Of a stretch of DNA of 64,000 nt, positions 32,976 to 41,024 are shown one piece after another. Both the position numbers and the translations under genes were made by a program. Within the stretch, counting starts at the first letter, position 1; every line of letters begins with the position of its first letter. Under the pieces are notes generated by a model. The model saw only the letters and a program-made list of their open reading frames with translations, did not search any database and had not been told where the DNA came from. This DNA is from CAVUBL01 sp963739795 (GTDB lineage Bacteria > Acidobacteriota > Thermoanaerobaculia > Multivoradales > DATKCC01), in assembly GCA_963739795.1 (NCBI GenBank), contig CAVUBL010000011.1, positions 434,001 to 498,000 of the forward strand, written 5' to 3'.

Positions 32976-34939
32976 CCGCTTGCCGGCTCAGGCGCGGGCG
33001 TGGCGGTCCAGCCGTGGGCGGGCACCACGAGCACCGGCACCTCCACCCGGTGGCGGAAGCGCTCCACCGAGGTGCCGTGGACCAGGTCTCCCACCGCCCG
33101 GTGGCCGTGGCTGCCGAAGACCACCAGGTCGGGCTTGTGCAGCTCCACCAGCGCGGCCAGGCCGTCGACCGGATCCCCGAAGCCGAGGTCGAAGTCCGCC
33201 TCCACGCTCTGCTCGCCGAGCTCGGCGGCGTAGAGCTCCAGGCGCTCTCGGTCCTCGCGGGACTCCCGGTCCTGGAGGTCGGCGCCCATCACCCGGGCGC
33301 CGCCCGACTCGACGACATGGAAGAGCAGCACCTCGCCGCCGCGCCCGGCCGCCTGGGCCAGGGTGACGGCGTAGGAGAGGGCCGCCGGGTCGGCGTCCGA
33401 GAAGTCCACCGCCACCGCGATCTTCCGGGGCGCCTTCCGGGGGAGGAGCTCGGGCATGGTCGCCGGGCCGTGGACGCCCTCGGGGATGGCGAGCCCGACG
33501 CCGCGCATGCGCTCGACGAAGGGCACCACGGTGACGTAGACGAGGAGCCCCGCGAACCCCAGGGTGAGGGGCACCGCCGTCGCCCAGACCACCACCCGCC
33601 AGCCGCCGCTGGCCACCCCCAGCCAGCCGGAGAGCTCGTCCCAGCACAGCCAGAGGTTGAGGGCGGCGATCACCCCGCCCACCAGCCAGGCGAGCCCCTG
33701 GAGAAACGGTCCGATCCGGTACGGCCCCATCCAGCGCCGGTCCGAGACCAGGTGGATCAGCGGGATCGCCGCGAAGGAGAGCTGGAGCGACAGGATGACC
33801 TGGGAGAGGACCAGCAGCTCGCCGGTGGCGCGCTCGCCGAAGATCACGATGGTGGCCACGGCGGGCACGATCGCCAGGGAGCGGGTGAGGAGCCGCCGGG
33901 CGATGGGCCGCATGCGGATGTGGACGAAGCCCTCCATCACCACCTGGCCGGCGAGGGTGCCGGTGATGGTGGAGCTCTGGCCGGCGGCGATCAGGGCGAT
34001 GGCGAAGGCCACCGGCGCCAGGTGGGCGCCGAGGAGCGGCTCGAGGAGGCGGTAGGCGTCCTGGATCTCGGCGACGTCGAACAGGCCCGCTTTGTAGAAG
34101 GTGGCGGCGGCCATCACCAGCAGCGCGGCGTTGACCAGGAAGGCGCCGTTCAGGGCCACCAGGGAGTCGATCACGTTGAGGCGGATGCCGTTCCAGATCC
34201 CCGACGGCGTGTGGGAGAAGCGCCGGCTCTGGACCAGCGCCGAGTGGAGGTAGAGGTTGTGGGGCATCACCGTGGCGCCGAGGATGCCGATCGCCAGATA
34301 GAGGGCGCCCTCCCCCGGCAGCGACGGCGCCAGCCCGCCTCCCATTGCCCCCCACTGGGGATTCGAGAGGAAGACCTCGATGCCCAGGCACACGCCGATG
34401 GTCGTGATCAGCATGATGATGAACGCTTCCATCCAGCGCACGCCCCGGGAGTGGAGGAGCAGCAGGAGGAAGGTGTCCAGGGCGGTCACGAAGACCGCCA
34501 TCAGCAGTGGCAGGCCGAACAGGAGCTGCAGGCCGATCGCCGAGCCCAGGACCTCGGCCAGGTCGCAGGCGGCGATGGCCACCTCGGCGAGGATCCACAG
34601 AACCCACGACACCCCGGGACGGAACATGGCCCGGCAGGCCTGGGCCAGGTCCCGGCCGCTGGCGATTCCCAGGCGCGCGGAGAGGCTCTGGAGGAGCACC
34701 GCCATCAGGTTCGACATCAGCAGCACCCAGAGCAGGGCGTAGCCGAACTTCGAGCCGGCGGCGATGTCGGTGGCCCAGTTGCCCGGGTCCATGTAGCCGA
34801 CGCTCACGAGGTAGGCGGGACCGCTGAAGGCGAACAGCCGGCGCCAGAAGGTGACGCGGCGGGGCACCTCCACCGACTCGTGGACCTCCGCGAGCGACGG
34901 GCGCTCCTTCTCCGTCCTGCCTCCGAGCAACCGGTTCAC
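32972..34939 (-). CDS. NRAMP-family divalent metal transporter fused to a UspA domain
   Basis: 655 aa from GTG 34939. The first about 430 residues form an NRAMP transporter of eleven or so helices with the metal-binding DPGN (51-54) and MPHN (225-228) motifs, so Mn(II) or Fe(II) uptake is likely. A C-terminal universal stress domain (about 500-645) shows IAVAVDFSDADP at its start and DLVVFGSHGHRAVGDLVHGTSVERFRH, containing the G-x2-G-x9-G(S/T)-like nucleotide-binding pattern. The start is placed by a TATATT box 7 nt upstream; an earlier TTG at 34972 would lie before the transcript start. Tail-to-tail overlap of 4 nt with rtcB. Confidence 0.9.
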   Translation of the reverse strand: MNRLLGGRTEKERPSLAEVHESVEVPRRVTFWRRLFAFSGPAYLVSVGYMDPGNWATDIAAGSKFGYALLWVLLMSNLMAVLLQSLSARLGIASGRDLAQACRAMFRPGVSWVLWILAEVAIAACDLAEVLGSAIGLQLLFGLPLLMAVFVTALDTFLLLLLHSRGVRWMEAFIIMLITTIGVCLGIEVFLSNPQWGAMGGGLAPSLPGEGALYLAIGILGATVMPHNLYLHSALVQSRRFSHTPSGIWNGIRLNVIDSLVALNGAFLVNAALLVMAAATFYKAGLFDVAEIQDAYRLLEPLLGAHLAPVAFAIALIAAGQSSTITGTLAGQVVMEGFVHIRMRPIARRLLTRSLAIVPAVATIVIFGERATGELLVLSQVILSLQLSFAAIPLIHLVSDRRWMGPYRIGPFLQGLAWLVGGVIAALNLWLCWDELSGWLGVASGGWRVVVWATAVPLTLGFAGLLVYVTVVPFVERMRGVGLAIPEGVHGPATMPELLPRKAPRKIAVAVDFSDADPAALSYAVTLAQAAGRGGEVLLFHVVESGGARVMGADLQDRESREDRERLELYAAELGEQSVEADFDLGFGDPVDGLAALVELHKPDLVVFGSHGHRAVGDLVHGTSVERFRHRVEVPVLVVPAHGWTATPAPEPASG

Positions 34940-34952
34940 GGTGCGCAATATA
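34940..34952 (-). promoter_or_regulatory. -10 box TATATT directly before the NRAMP GTG
   Basis: TATATT on the minus strand (34952-34947) is followed by 7 nt and the GTG at 34939. With a usual 6-8 nt -10 to +1 distance, transcription would begin on the start codon itself, a leaderless arrangement. Confidence 0.55.
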
Positions 34953-35059
34953 CCGCGCCCGTGCGACCACAAGCGTCTACCCTACGAGGGCGCCCTGGGC
35001 GTCCCGTCTCCACGGATGCCTCGATGCCCGAATGCCAGCGCATCCGGGGAACGGGGCGC

Positions 35060-35575
35060 TCAGGGCGAGATGAAGAGCTGGGTGATCCAGTAGGTGGTGC
35101 CGTCGTAGGCCACGCCCACCCCCGCGCGCCGCATCCGCGGGTTCAGGATGTTGCCGCGGTGGGGCTGGCTGTTCAGGAACCGCTGGTTGGCGAAGAGGGC
35201 CGGATCGTTGGTGTGGGTCACCTCGGCCAGGTTCTCGGCCGCCACCGTGTAGACCACCCCGCCGGTCGCCAGGCGGTAGGCCACGTCGTGGCCCTGCGGG
35301 TCGATGTGAGAGAAGAAGCCCTGATCCCGCATCTGCTCGCTGTAGGCCCGGGCGATGTCCGCGAGCTGGGGGTCGAAGGTGAGCTGCGGGCTCACGCCGT
35401 TGTCCGTGCGGTCCTGGTTGATCAGGTCGAAGGACTGGTACTCGACGGCGGTGAGAGAGGGGTTGCCGCCGGGATCGGTCGGGCTGCCGCCGCCCGAGCC
35501 CCCGCACGAGGTCGCAAGGAGCGATGCGGCGGCCAGCAGGCCTGCCGCGGCGAGGCGCGCCGAGGCGTGTTTCAT
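35060..35575 (-). CDS. CAP/SCP-domain lipoprotein
   Basis: 171 aa. Lipoprotein signal ending ATSC, a Gly/Ser/Pro linker, then a CAP (SCP/PR1-like) domain: AVEYQSFDLINQDR, FFSHIDPQGHD (the conserved His), VAAENLAEVT and HRGNILNPRMRRAGVGVAY. Bacterial CAP proteins are secreted or surface proteins of mostly unknown activity. A TATACT box (35591-35586) sits 10 nt before the ATG, and there is no Shine-Dalgarno, suggesting a near-leaderless mRNA. Confidence 0.88.
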   Translation of the reverse strand: MKHASARLAAAGLLAAASLLATSCGGSGGGSPTDPGGNPSLTAVEYQSFDLINQDRTDNGVSPQLTFDPQLADIARAYSEQMRDQGFFSHIDPQGHDVAYRLATGGVVYTVAAENLAEVTHTNDPALFANQRFLNSQPHRGNILNPRMRRAGVGVAYDGTTYWITQLFISP

Positions 35576-35591
35576 AGAGCCATGCAGTATA
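35576..35591 (-). promoter_or_regulatory. -10 box TATACT before the CAP lipoprotein gene
   Basis: TATACT (35591-35586, minus strand) with CGC before it and 10 nt to the ATG at 35575. Same arrangement as the TATAMT boxes before the cysteine synthase, archease and NRAMP genes. Confidence 0.5.
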
Positions 35592-35667
35592 GCGTATGGC
35601 CGCCAGGGCGGGAAGTCGGGGCAAGAGGTCCGGGCAGCAACGCCGGCGCGGAACGCCCCGTGGGCTC

Positions 35668-37044
35668 TCAGCGCTTGTCCCTTGCGAAAAACGGGAGGCG
35701 CCTGGAGAAGTCGACCGGCATCTCCTGGCGGATGCGGTCGAGGAGCTCGGTCGTGACCTCGACCACACCCTCGCGGCGGGCCACGTCCTCGACCCGGCGC
35801 GCGACCACGCCCCGGACGAAGGAGGGAATGCGGTCGATCCGCGCCCGCGCTTCCTCGGACCAGGCCAGGGTCGTCTCGGCGGCGCCGCCGTAGGTCGCCT
35901 CGCGGGCGCTCCGGAGCGGCGACGCCGCGGCCTCCGCCGGCGCCGGCTCGTAGGCGCAGGACTCGTCCGCCGCCAGCAGGTCGCCGCTCGCCGCGTAGGC
36001 CCGGGCCCGGCAGCCGCCGCACACCTCCCGGTAGGTGCAGCGGCCACACTTGCCGCCGAGATCGCCCTCCCGGATGGCGCGGAAGACCTCCGAGCCGCGC
36101 CAGACCTCGGCGAAGCCCTGGCGGCGCAGGTCCCCGGCCACCGCCGGCGTGTACGGGCAGGGCGTGACCTTGCCCTCGGGCGTGATCCGGCAGTACTGGA
36201 CGCCGCACGGGCAGCGGGTGGCGTAGTGGGTCAGCGGCGAGTCGGGATCGCGCTCGTGGACCAGGCGCATGATCTGCGGCTGGCACTTCGAGCGGATCAT
36301 CATCCGCCCGCGGTAGGCCCGCTGGAGCTCCACGAGCTCGCCGAGGACCTCCTCGTTCTCCGCGGGGGAGAGGCCGTGCATGCCCTCGCCGCGGCCGGTC
36401 TCGACCAGGAAGTAGAGGTTGAAGCAGACGGCGCCGGCCTCGGCCGCCCAGGCGACCAGGCGGGCCAGCTCGGAGCGGTTGCCGCGGGTCAGGGAGGTCT
36501 GGACGATGAAGTCCAACTCCGCCTCCCGCAGGCGGCGGGCGGCGGCGAGGGTGCCCGCCAGGGAGCCGTCGCCGTGGCGGAAGCGGTCGTGGTAGCGCTC
36601 GTCGAGGGAGTCGACCGAGATCGCCACGCCGGTCACCCCGGCGGCCTGGAGCGAGGCGATCCGCTCGGGGACCAGGCCGGTGCCGTTGGTGCCCACCACC
36701 ACCGTGGCCCCGCGGGCCTTGGCATGGGCGGCGATCGCCTCGAGGTCGTCGCGCAGCAGCGGCTCGCCGCCCGACAGGATGAACAGCGGCGCCGGGTTGA
36801 GCTCGAGGATCTCGTCTGCGATCCGCCGGCACTCGTCGGTCGAGAGCTCGCCGCCCGCCCCGTGCCAGGGGCCGGCCGCGATGTAGCAGTGGGCGCAGGC
36901 CAGGTTGCAGCGCTGGGTCAGGTTCCAGGCGACGACGTGGGGTACGGCGTCGAGGGCGGAGGCGGCGGGCTCCGGCGAGCCGGGCGCGAGCTCACCTGCC
37001 GGCACCTGGCGGGCGAAGTCGTCCAGGCTGCGGGGAAGGCTCAT
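35668..37044 (-). CDS. Radical SAM/SPASM protein with C-terminal PCP_red-like domain
   Basis: 458 aa. The radical SAM cluster is C46-x3-C50-x2-C53 (CNLACAHC), followed by GGEPLL and a TNGTGL motif. A SPASM-type cysteine region near residues 310-390 includes CPCGVQYC, CGRCTYREVCGGC and a later Cys, which should hold auxiliary 4Fe-4S clusters. The last 60 residues (ARIDRIPSFVRGVVARRVED, then VTTELLDRI) match the small helical domain of light-independent protochlorophyllide reductase B. Such architecture resembles heme-pathway enzymes of the AhbD/NirJ type and peptide-modifying enzymes; the substrate is unknown. Start chosen at ATG 37044; a GTG 69 nt upstream is possible. Confidence 0.82.
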   Translation of the reverse strand: MSLPRSLDDFARQVPAGELAPGSPEPAASALDAVPHVVAWNLTQRCNLACAHCYIAAGPWHGAGGELSTDECRRIADEILELNPAPLFILSGGEPLLRDDLEAIAAHAKARGATVVVGTNGTGLVPERIASLQAAGVTGVAISVDSLDERYHDRFRHGDGSLAGTLAAARRLREAELDFIVQTSLTRGNRSELARLVAWAAEAGAVCFNLYFLVETGRGEGMHGLSPAENEEVLGELVELQRAYRGRMMIRSKCQPQIMRLVHERDPDSPLTHYATRCPCGVQYCRITPEGKVTPCPYTPAVAGDLRRQGFAEVWRGSEVFRAIREGDLGGKCGRCTYREVCGGCRARAYAASGDLLAADESCAYEPAPAEAAASPLRSAREATYGGAAETTLAWSEEARARIDRIPSFVRGVVARRVEDVARREGVVEVTTELLDRIRQEMPVDFSRRLPFFARDKR

Positions 37045-37218
37045 CGTTCGGCTCGAAGCGGAAGAGAGCCTCGATGATGCCACAGGCGCCGACCCCGCTC
37101 CAGGGCCTGTCACGCTCGCGCGCCGGAGAGCACTTCAGGGACGGAGCCAAAGCTCAATAACGATTCCCGTACCTGGCCCGAGATCGCTCGTCCGCGGCGC
37201 CGGGACACCGATGGGTCC

Positions 37219-37237
37219 GCCCGGCGTCCAGCCGGGC
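37219..37237 (+). other. Hairpin just before a ribosome binding site
   Basis: GCCCGGC (37219-37225) and GCCGGGC (37231-37237) form a 7-bp stem with a 5-nt loop, three bases upstream of the AAAGGAGG site of the protease gene. It may be an upstream terminator or modulate translation. The rest of 37045-37256 holds nothing else I can identify. Confidence 0.4.
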
Positions 37238-37256
37238 ACAGAAAGGAGGAGTCCCA

Positions 37257-38843
37257 ATGCAGAGGCATTCATCGTGGATCGCCATGGCGGTCGTCGCCAT
37301 CGCGCTGGTCGTCACGGCCCCCGCAGGGGCGGCCTCGCCGGCAATCTCGGGGGTGAGCCCGCAGGCCGAGACGGTGGTCGTGACCCACGCGGAGGGCTTC
37401 GCCGCCCGCAAGGCCGCGGTGCTGAGTCTCCACCAGGATCTCGTCGAACGCGCCGTGAAGGGCGCGGATGCCCGTGGTCTGACGGCGAACATCTCCGCCA
37501 TCGACGTGCAACGCATCAGCTCCCCCACGCCCGCCGTCGGCCGTCTGCTGGTCGGCGCGGCCGTCGCGGTGCAGATGCCGATCGACCTCAGCGGCGCCCG
37601 CCATCTCGGCGAGCGGACCGCGCTCCGGGAGTTCGGGGCGCTGCGCGGCAGCCGCGACGGCGGCTTCGTGTGGAGCGGGCTCGTGAAGGCCCCGGGGGCC
37701 AGCGCCGTGCGTCTCCACATCAGCGGCTTCGATCTTCCCCGCGGGGCCGCGCTCTACGTCTACGGCGCGGGCGGCCAGGCGGCGGGCCCGTACACCGGCC
37801 GCGGGCCGGTGGGTGACGGCCAGCTCTACACCAACGCCATCTTCGGCGACGAGGTGCATCTCCAGCTCCGCCAGCAGGGCACGCCGGAGCGGCTTCCCCG
37901 GGGGCTGATGCTCGAGTCGGTGGGCTACATGGGGCCTCATTTCCTCAAGGCCGTCATCCCGGCCCAGGGGGATGCCCCGCGCCTGGGGACCAAGTCCTTC
38001 TGCTCCTACAACGAGACTTGCGTCGAGAACGCCGCCTGCTCCGGCACGAGCAACGCCGTCGCGACGGCACGCCAGGCGGTGGCCAGCATCCTCTTCCAGT
38101 CCGGGGCTTACTACTACATCTGCACGGGCGGGCTGATCGCCGACACCACCGGCAGCCAGACCCCGTACTTTCTCACGGCCAATCACTGCATCAGCAAGGG
38201 GAACGAGGCGTCGAGCCTGGAGACGTACTTCGATTACGTCACCACCTGCTCGAACCCCGACTGCACGCAGCCATACAGCAACACCGGTGACACGGTGGGG
38301 GCGACCATCCTGTCGCACTCGAAGAGCAACGACCACAGCCTGCTGCTGCTCTCCTCGAACCCGGTGACCGCCGACGGTACCGTGGCCTACCTGGGCTGGA
38401 ACAGCTCCCCGGTGGCCTTCACCAATGGGTTCGACCTGTACCGCATCAGCCATCCGTCCGGAGCGCCGCAGGCGTACTCGGAGCACAGCGTCGACACCAG
38501 CGCCGGGACCTGCAGCACCCTGCCCCGCGGCAGCTTCATTTACAGCCGCGACACCTACGGCGCGACCGAGGGCGGCAGCAGCGGCTCGCCGGTGGTCGAC
38601 GGCAACGGCAAGGTGGTCGGCGAGCTCTACGGCGCCTGCGGAACCAACGTCAACGACGTGTGCGACGCCCAGAACAACGCGACTGTGGACGGCGCCTTCG
38701 CCGCGTACTTCAACGACGTCGCGCAGTGGCTCGACCCCTCGGGCGGCGGCACTTGCAGCCCCTCGGGTGCGAGCTGCACCAGCAACGGCGAGTGCTGCTC
38801 GAGTCACTGCCGGGGCAGGAACGGGAGCAAGACCTGCTCGTGA
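37257..38843 (+). CDS. Secreted trypsin-like serine protease with Cys-rich C-terminal tail
   Basis: 528 aa. Signal peptide to about residue 26 (ends PAGAAS). Residues 30-240 are a propeptide/beta-rich region. The protease domain has the catalytic triad H310 (LTANHC), D359 (SKSNDHSLL) and S442 (GGSSGSPVV), the spacing of lysyl-endopeptidase-like S1 enzymes. The last 30 residues carry a CSPSGASC...GECCSSHC...C pattern of about seven cysteines resembling a knottin-type disulfide module. A strong AAAGGAGGAG ribosome binding site precedes the ATG. No dedicated neighbours. Confidence 0.88.
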   Translation: MQRHSSWIAMAVVAIALVVTAPAGAASPAISGVSPQAETVVVTHAEGFAARKAAVLSLHQDLVERAVKGADARGLTANISAIDVQRISSPTPAVGRLLVGAAVAVQMPIDLSGARHLGERTALREFGALRGSRDGGFVWSGLVKAPGASAVRLHISGFDLPRGAALYVYGAGGQAAGPYTGRGPVGDGQLYTNAIFGDEVHLQLRQQGTPERLPRGLMLESVGYMGPHFLKAVIPAQGDAPRLGTKSFCSYNETCVENAACSGTSNAVATARQAVASILFQSGAYYYICTGGLIADTTGSQTPYFLTANHCISKGNEASSLETYFDYVTTCSNPDCTQPYSNTGDTVGATILSHSKSNDHSLLLLSSNPVTADGTVAYLGWNSSPVAFTNGFDLYRISHPSGAPQAYSEHSVDTSAGTCSTLPRGSFIYSRDTYGATEGGSSGSPVVDGNGKVVGELYGACGTNVNDVCDAQNNATVDGAFAAYFNDVAQWLDPSGGGTCSPSGASCTSNGECCSSHCRGRNGSKTCS

Positions 38844-38964
38844 CGAGGTGATGGAAGGGTCGTCGGCACGGGCCGCGGCGGTCGAGGCCGCCGCGGCCTG
38901 CGCCGCGTTGACTCATCCGGTCGCTGTACCGACGCCTTGGCGACTGCACTCTCCATGCCTCCGC
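38844..38964. other. Intergenic sequence after the protease gene
   Basis: No gene or RNA recognised; leads directly into the tandem repeats. Confidence 0.5.
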
Positions 38965-39332
38965 CGACGAGGTGCCGGCCACTTCGGGGGAAGGGGGCCG
39001 ACGAGGTGCCGGCCACTTCGGGGGAAGGGGGCGGCGTCGCGGCAATCGGGTGGACACTTTGCCATCTGGCCAGCGTCCGACTGCCTCGTACCGGCCTCGT
39101 AGCGACGACTCGCCGGCGGCCTGGTGCTCTCAGTGGCCTGGAGTTGGGCTACGCAGACATACTTCCGACGAGGTGCCGGCCACTTCGGGGGAAGGGGGCG
39201 GCGTCGCGGCAATCGGGTGGACACTTTGCCATCTGGCCAGCGTCTGACTGCCTCGTACCGGCCTCGTACCGACGACTCGCCGGCGTCCTGGTGCTCTCAG
39301 TGGCCTGGAGTTGGGCTACGCAGACACACTTC
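38965..39332. repeat. Direct tandem repeats, 167-bp unit
   Basis: The unit starting CGACGAGGTGCCGGCCACTT occurs complete at 38999-39165 and 39166-39332, with only a few differences (for example GTCC/GTCT, GTAG/GTAC, CGGC/CGTC). A partial copy containing just the first 33 bases lies at 38965-38997. All start codons in it give low-quality short frames, so it appears non-coding. The unit end (GGAGTTGGGCTACGCAGACA) is the same in both copies. It lies between the protease and a RAYT transposase gene. Confidence 0.85.
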
Positions 39333-39401
39333 TGCTGAACCCCGAGCACCCGGTCGGCGGCGGCCACGTCATCAGATTGTTCCTGACAGCCAGCGGGTTC
39401 G

Positions 39402-40328
39402 CTACCCGGGGGCCTGGTGCGGGACGTAGGGCATTCCCGGCGGAAAGCTTCCCGCCGGAAATCGCGGTAGAGGAACGCCGAGCCTCAGGAGTTCGGCGGC
39501 CTCTCGGAAGGCTACCGCGAACTCCCGGTAGGCATCGCGCAGCCACTGCCGCGCTTCTCGAGTCGCGGCGTGGAAGCGAGGAGCGGGAGAGCGGCTGAGC
39601 TTCTCCGGCCTCTCGTGGGGATGGCGCCGGCGGATGGCCTTGACGCCGAGGACTCCCTGGCCCTCGGCCCTGCGGCGCGCGTCGTTTTCCCGCTCGATCG
39701 TCCCGATGAGGTTTGCCACGAGCTCTTGGACTTCCTCATCGGCCAGTCCTTGCCAGCATGGAAGCGGCGAGAGAGTCACGGGCTCCGTCTCGGCGACGTC
39801 CTCGAGGTCGAGCCGCTCGCCGCGGGCTCGTGCCTCGTAGAGCGCGGTCCGGTCATACCAAACCCCTTCCAGCGGCTGCCCTTCGAGCAGGGCCCGCGCA
39901 CTGTGGACCCCGGGCCAATCTCTCGGTCGCGCCACGAGGTTCTCTTTCACGGAGTTCTCCAGGACGTACCGGAGCCTGGCGACCTGCGCCTGAGTCTCGC
40001 CGGATACCGGGACGTGGTGGTACCGGCGTGCCCAGAATGGACCCGTCCAATCGTGCAGGTCCCCGGCTTCCTTGGCGACGTTGGTCTGGACGAAGTGCAT
40101 GAAGCGGACGAGCTGGCCCGGCTCCTCCGGCGAGAGGAGAAAGTGGTAGTGGTTGCTCAAGACGACGAGGGCGTGGATCTTCATACACTCCCGCCGCTGG
40201 GCACGGCCTACGACGCCCAGGACCCTCCGGTTGAGCTCGGGGCTCGGCCGCAGCAGGGCCCTGCCTTGGATCGTCCGGCACGTGACCTCGACGAGCCCAC
40301 CGGGTGGCATCCAACGCAATGGTCTTCC
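39402..40328 (-). CDS. REP-associated tyrosine transposase (RAYT, IS200/IS605-like Y1 family)
   Basis: 308 aa from GTG 40328, which restores the family N-terminus VGRPLRWMPPGGLVEVTCRT. The HUH metal motif is SNHYHFLLSP; the catalytic tyrosine is likely within the HFVQTNVAKEAG to WARRYHHVPV region. The C-terminal half (about 190-308) is an extra helical domain seen in longer RAYTs. RAYTs are single-copy domesticated transposases associated with short palindromic REP sequences; candidate REP-like copies lie at 40394-40414, 40968-41008 and 41727-41747. Confidence 0.87.
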   Translation of the reverse strand, partial: GRPLRWMPPGGLVEVTCRTIQGRALLRPSPELNRRVLGVVGRAQRRECMKIHALVVLSNHYHFLLSPEEPGQLVRFMHFVQTNVAKEAGDLHDWTGPFWARRYHHVPVSGETQAQVARLRYVLENSVKENLVARPRDWPGVHSARALLEGQPLEGVWYDRTALYEARARGERLDLEDVAETEPVTLSPLPCWQGLADEEVQELVANLIGTIERENDARRRAEGQGVLGVKAIRRRHPHERPEKLSRSPAPRFHAATREARQWLRDAYREFAVAFREAAELLRLGVPLPRFPAGSFPPGMPYVPHQAPG

Positions 40329-40393
40329 CACACTCAAGAAGGACGCGAGCGAGGGCGTCGATCTTGCGGAAAAGGCTGGAGAGGTCGATTCCC

Positions 40394-40414
40394 GGGGAAT
40401 GGGTGGCACCTCGG
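40394..40414 (+). repeat. REP-like motif copy A near the RAYT gene
   Basis: GGGGAATGGGTGGCACCTCG, just upstream (5') of the RAYT gene. It shares the core TGGCACCT with copies at 40968 and 41727, all in the same orientation. Confidence 0.5.
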
Positions 40415-40506
40415 CGGCATCTCGGCGGTGCCGGGGGGCATCGGGAGATAATGGGGTCACGTCGTCCCAGCCAGCTCTCCGTTGAGCCCTCAGTCTGGAG
40501 CCCACC

Positions 40507-40920
40507 ATGTCCGATGCGCCCAACAGGATCACCGAGCTCATTCGCGAGGGGAAGAAGATCGAAGCCATCAAGCTGCTTCGCGAAACGACCGGATTGGATC
40601 TCAAGCAAGCGAAGGAGGAGGTCGATCGGCTCAGCACGGAAGCCGCTGGGCAGTGGTCCTCGTCGACGACCTCGATCCCGGAGCCGCCGAGTCGATCCGC
40701 AGAGGTTTCGAACGAGGTCGAGGCCCTGGCGAGCCAGGGTCAGAAAATCGCGGCCATCAAGCTGCTCCGCGAGCAGACGGGGATGGGCCTCAAGGAGGCC
40801 AAGGCGGCGGTGGAGCGCGCGACGGGGAGCGGGAAGAGCGGATGCATGGTTGTTCTGCTGCTCCTGGCGGTGATCGGGCTCGTCGCCGCGATCGCCGGGC
40901 ACAGCGAGTTCCTCCTCTGA
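40507..40920 (+). CDS. Protein with two ribosomal L7/L12 C-terminal-like domains and a membrane anchor
   Basis: 137 aa. Two repeated segments, ITELIREGKKIEAIKLLRET...DLKQAKEEV (about 8-40) and VEALASQGQKIAAIKLLREQ...GLKEAKAAV (about 69-102), both match the helical L7/L12 C-terminal domain. They are joined by a Ser/Pro linker and followed by a C-terminal membrane helix (about 113-131). It is not a ribosomal protein; such proteins appear in several phyla with unknown function, perhaps protein-protein recruitment at the membrane. The L12-like fold call is from motif recognition. Confidence 0.82.
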   Translation: MSDAPNRITELIREGKKIEAIKLLRETTGLDLKQAKEEVDRLSTEAAGQWSSSTTSIPEPPSRSAEVSNEVEALASQGQKIAAIKLLREQTGMGLKEAKAAVERATGSGKSGCMVVLLLLAVIGLVAAIAGHSEFLL

Positions 40921-40967
40921 GCGCTCGACACCTGGGGCGGAAGGGCGGCTCCGGGCGTTCAGGGTCT

Positions 40968-41008
40968 GGGGGAGTGGGTGGCACCTCGGACGGTGGCACC
41001 TCGGACGG
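40968..41008 (+). repeat. REP-like motif copy B, doubled
   Basis: GGGGGAGTGGGTGGCACCTC at 40968 onward is followed at once by a second GGTGGCACCTCGGACGG (40993-41008). Same core as copies A and C. Confidence 0.5.
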
Positions 41009-41024
41009 CGAACACGGAGGCTCG

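Noticed and set aside
34940..34972. TTG 34972 as the NRAMP start
   Set aside because: It lies upstream of a good TATATT -10 box, so the transcript would not include it.
31568..35893. Very long plus-strand open frame (about 1440 codons)
   Set aside because: It is an antisense and off-frame reading of rtcB, the NRAMP-UspA gene and the genes beyond, with no domain or signal of its own; long shadows are expected at this GC content.
38965..39332. CRISPR array
   Set aside because: The repeats are two long near-identical 167-bp units and one partial copy without short regular spacers; no cas gene is in the window.
39402..40637. Full 411-codon frame as the RAYT protein
   Set aside because: The first about 100 codons are unlike the family, while the known N-terminus (GRPLRW-PPG) begins at GTG 40328.
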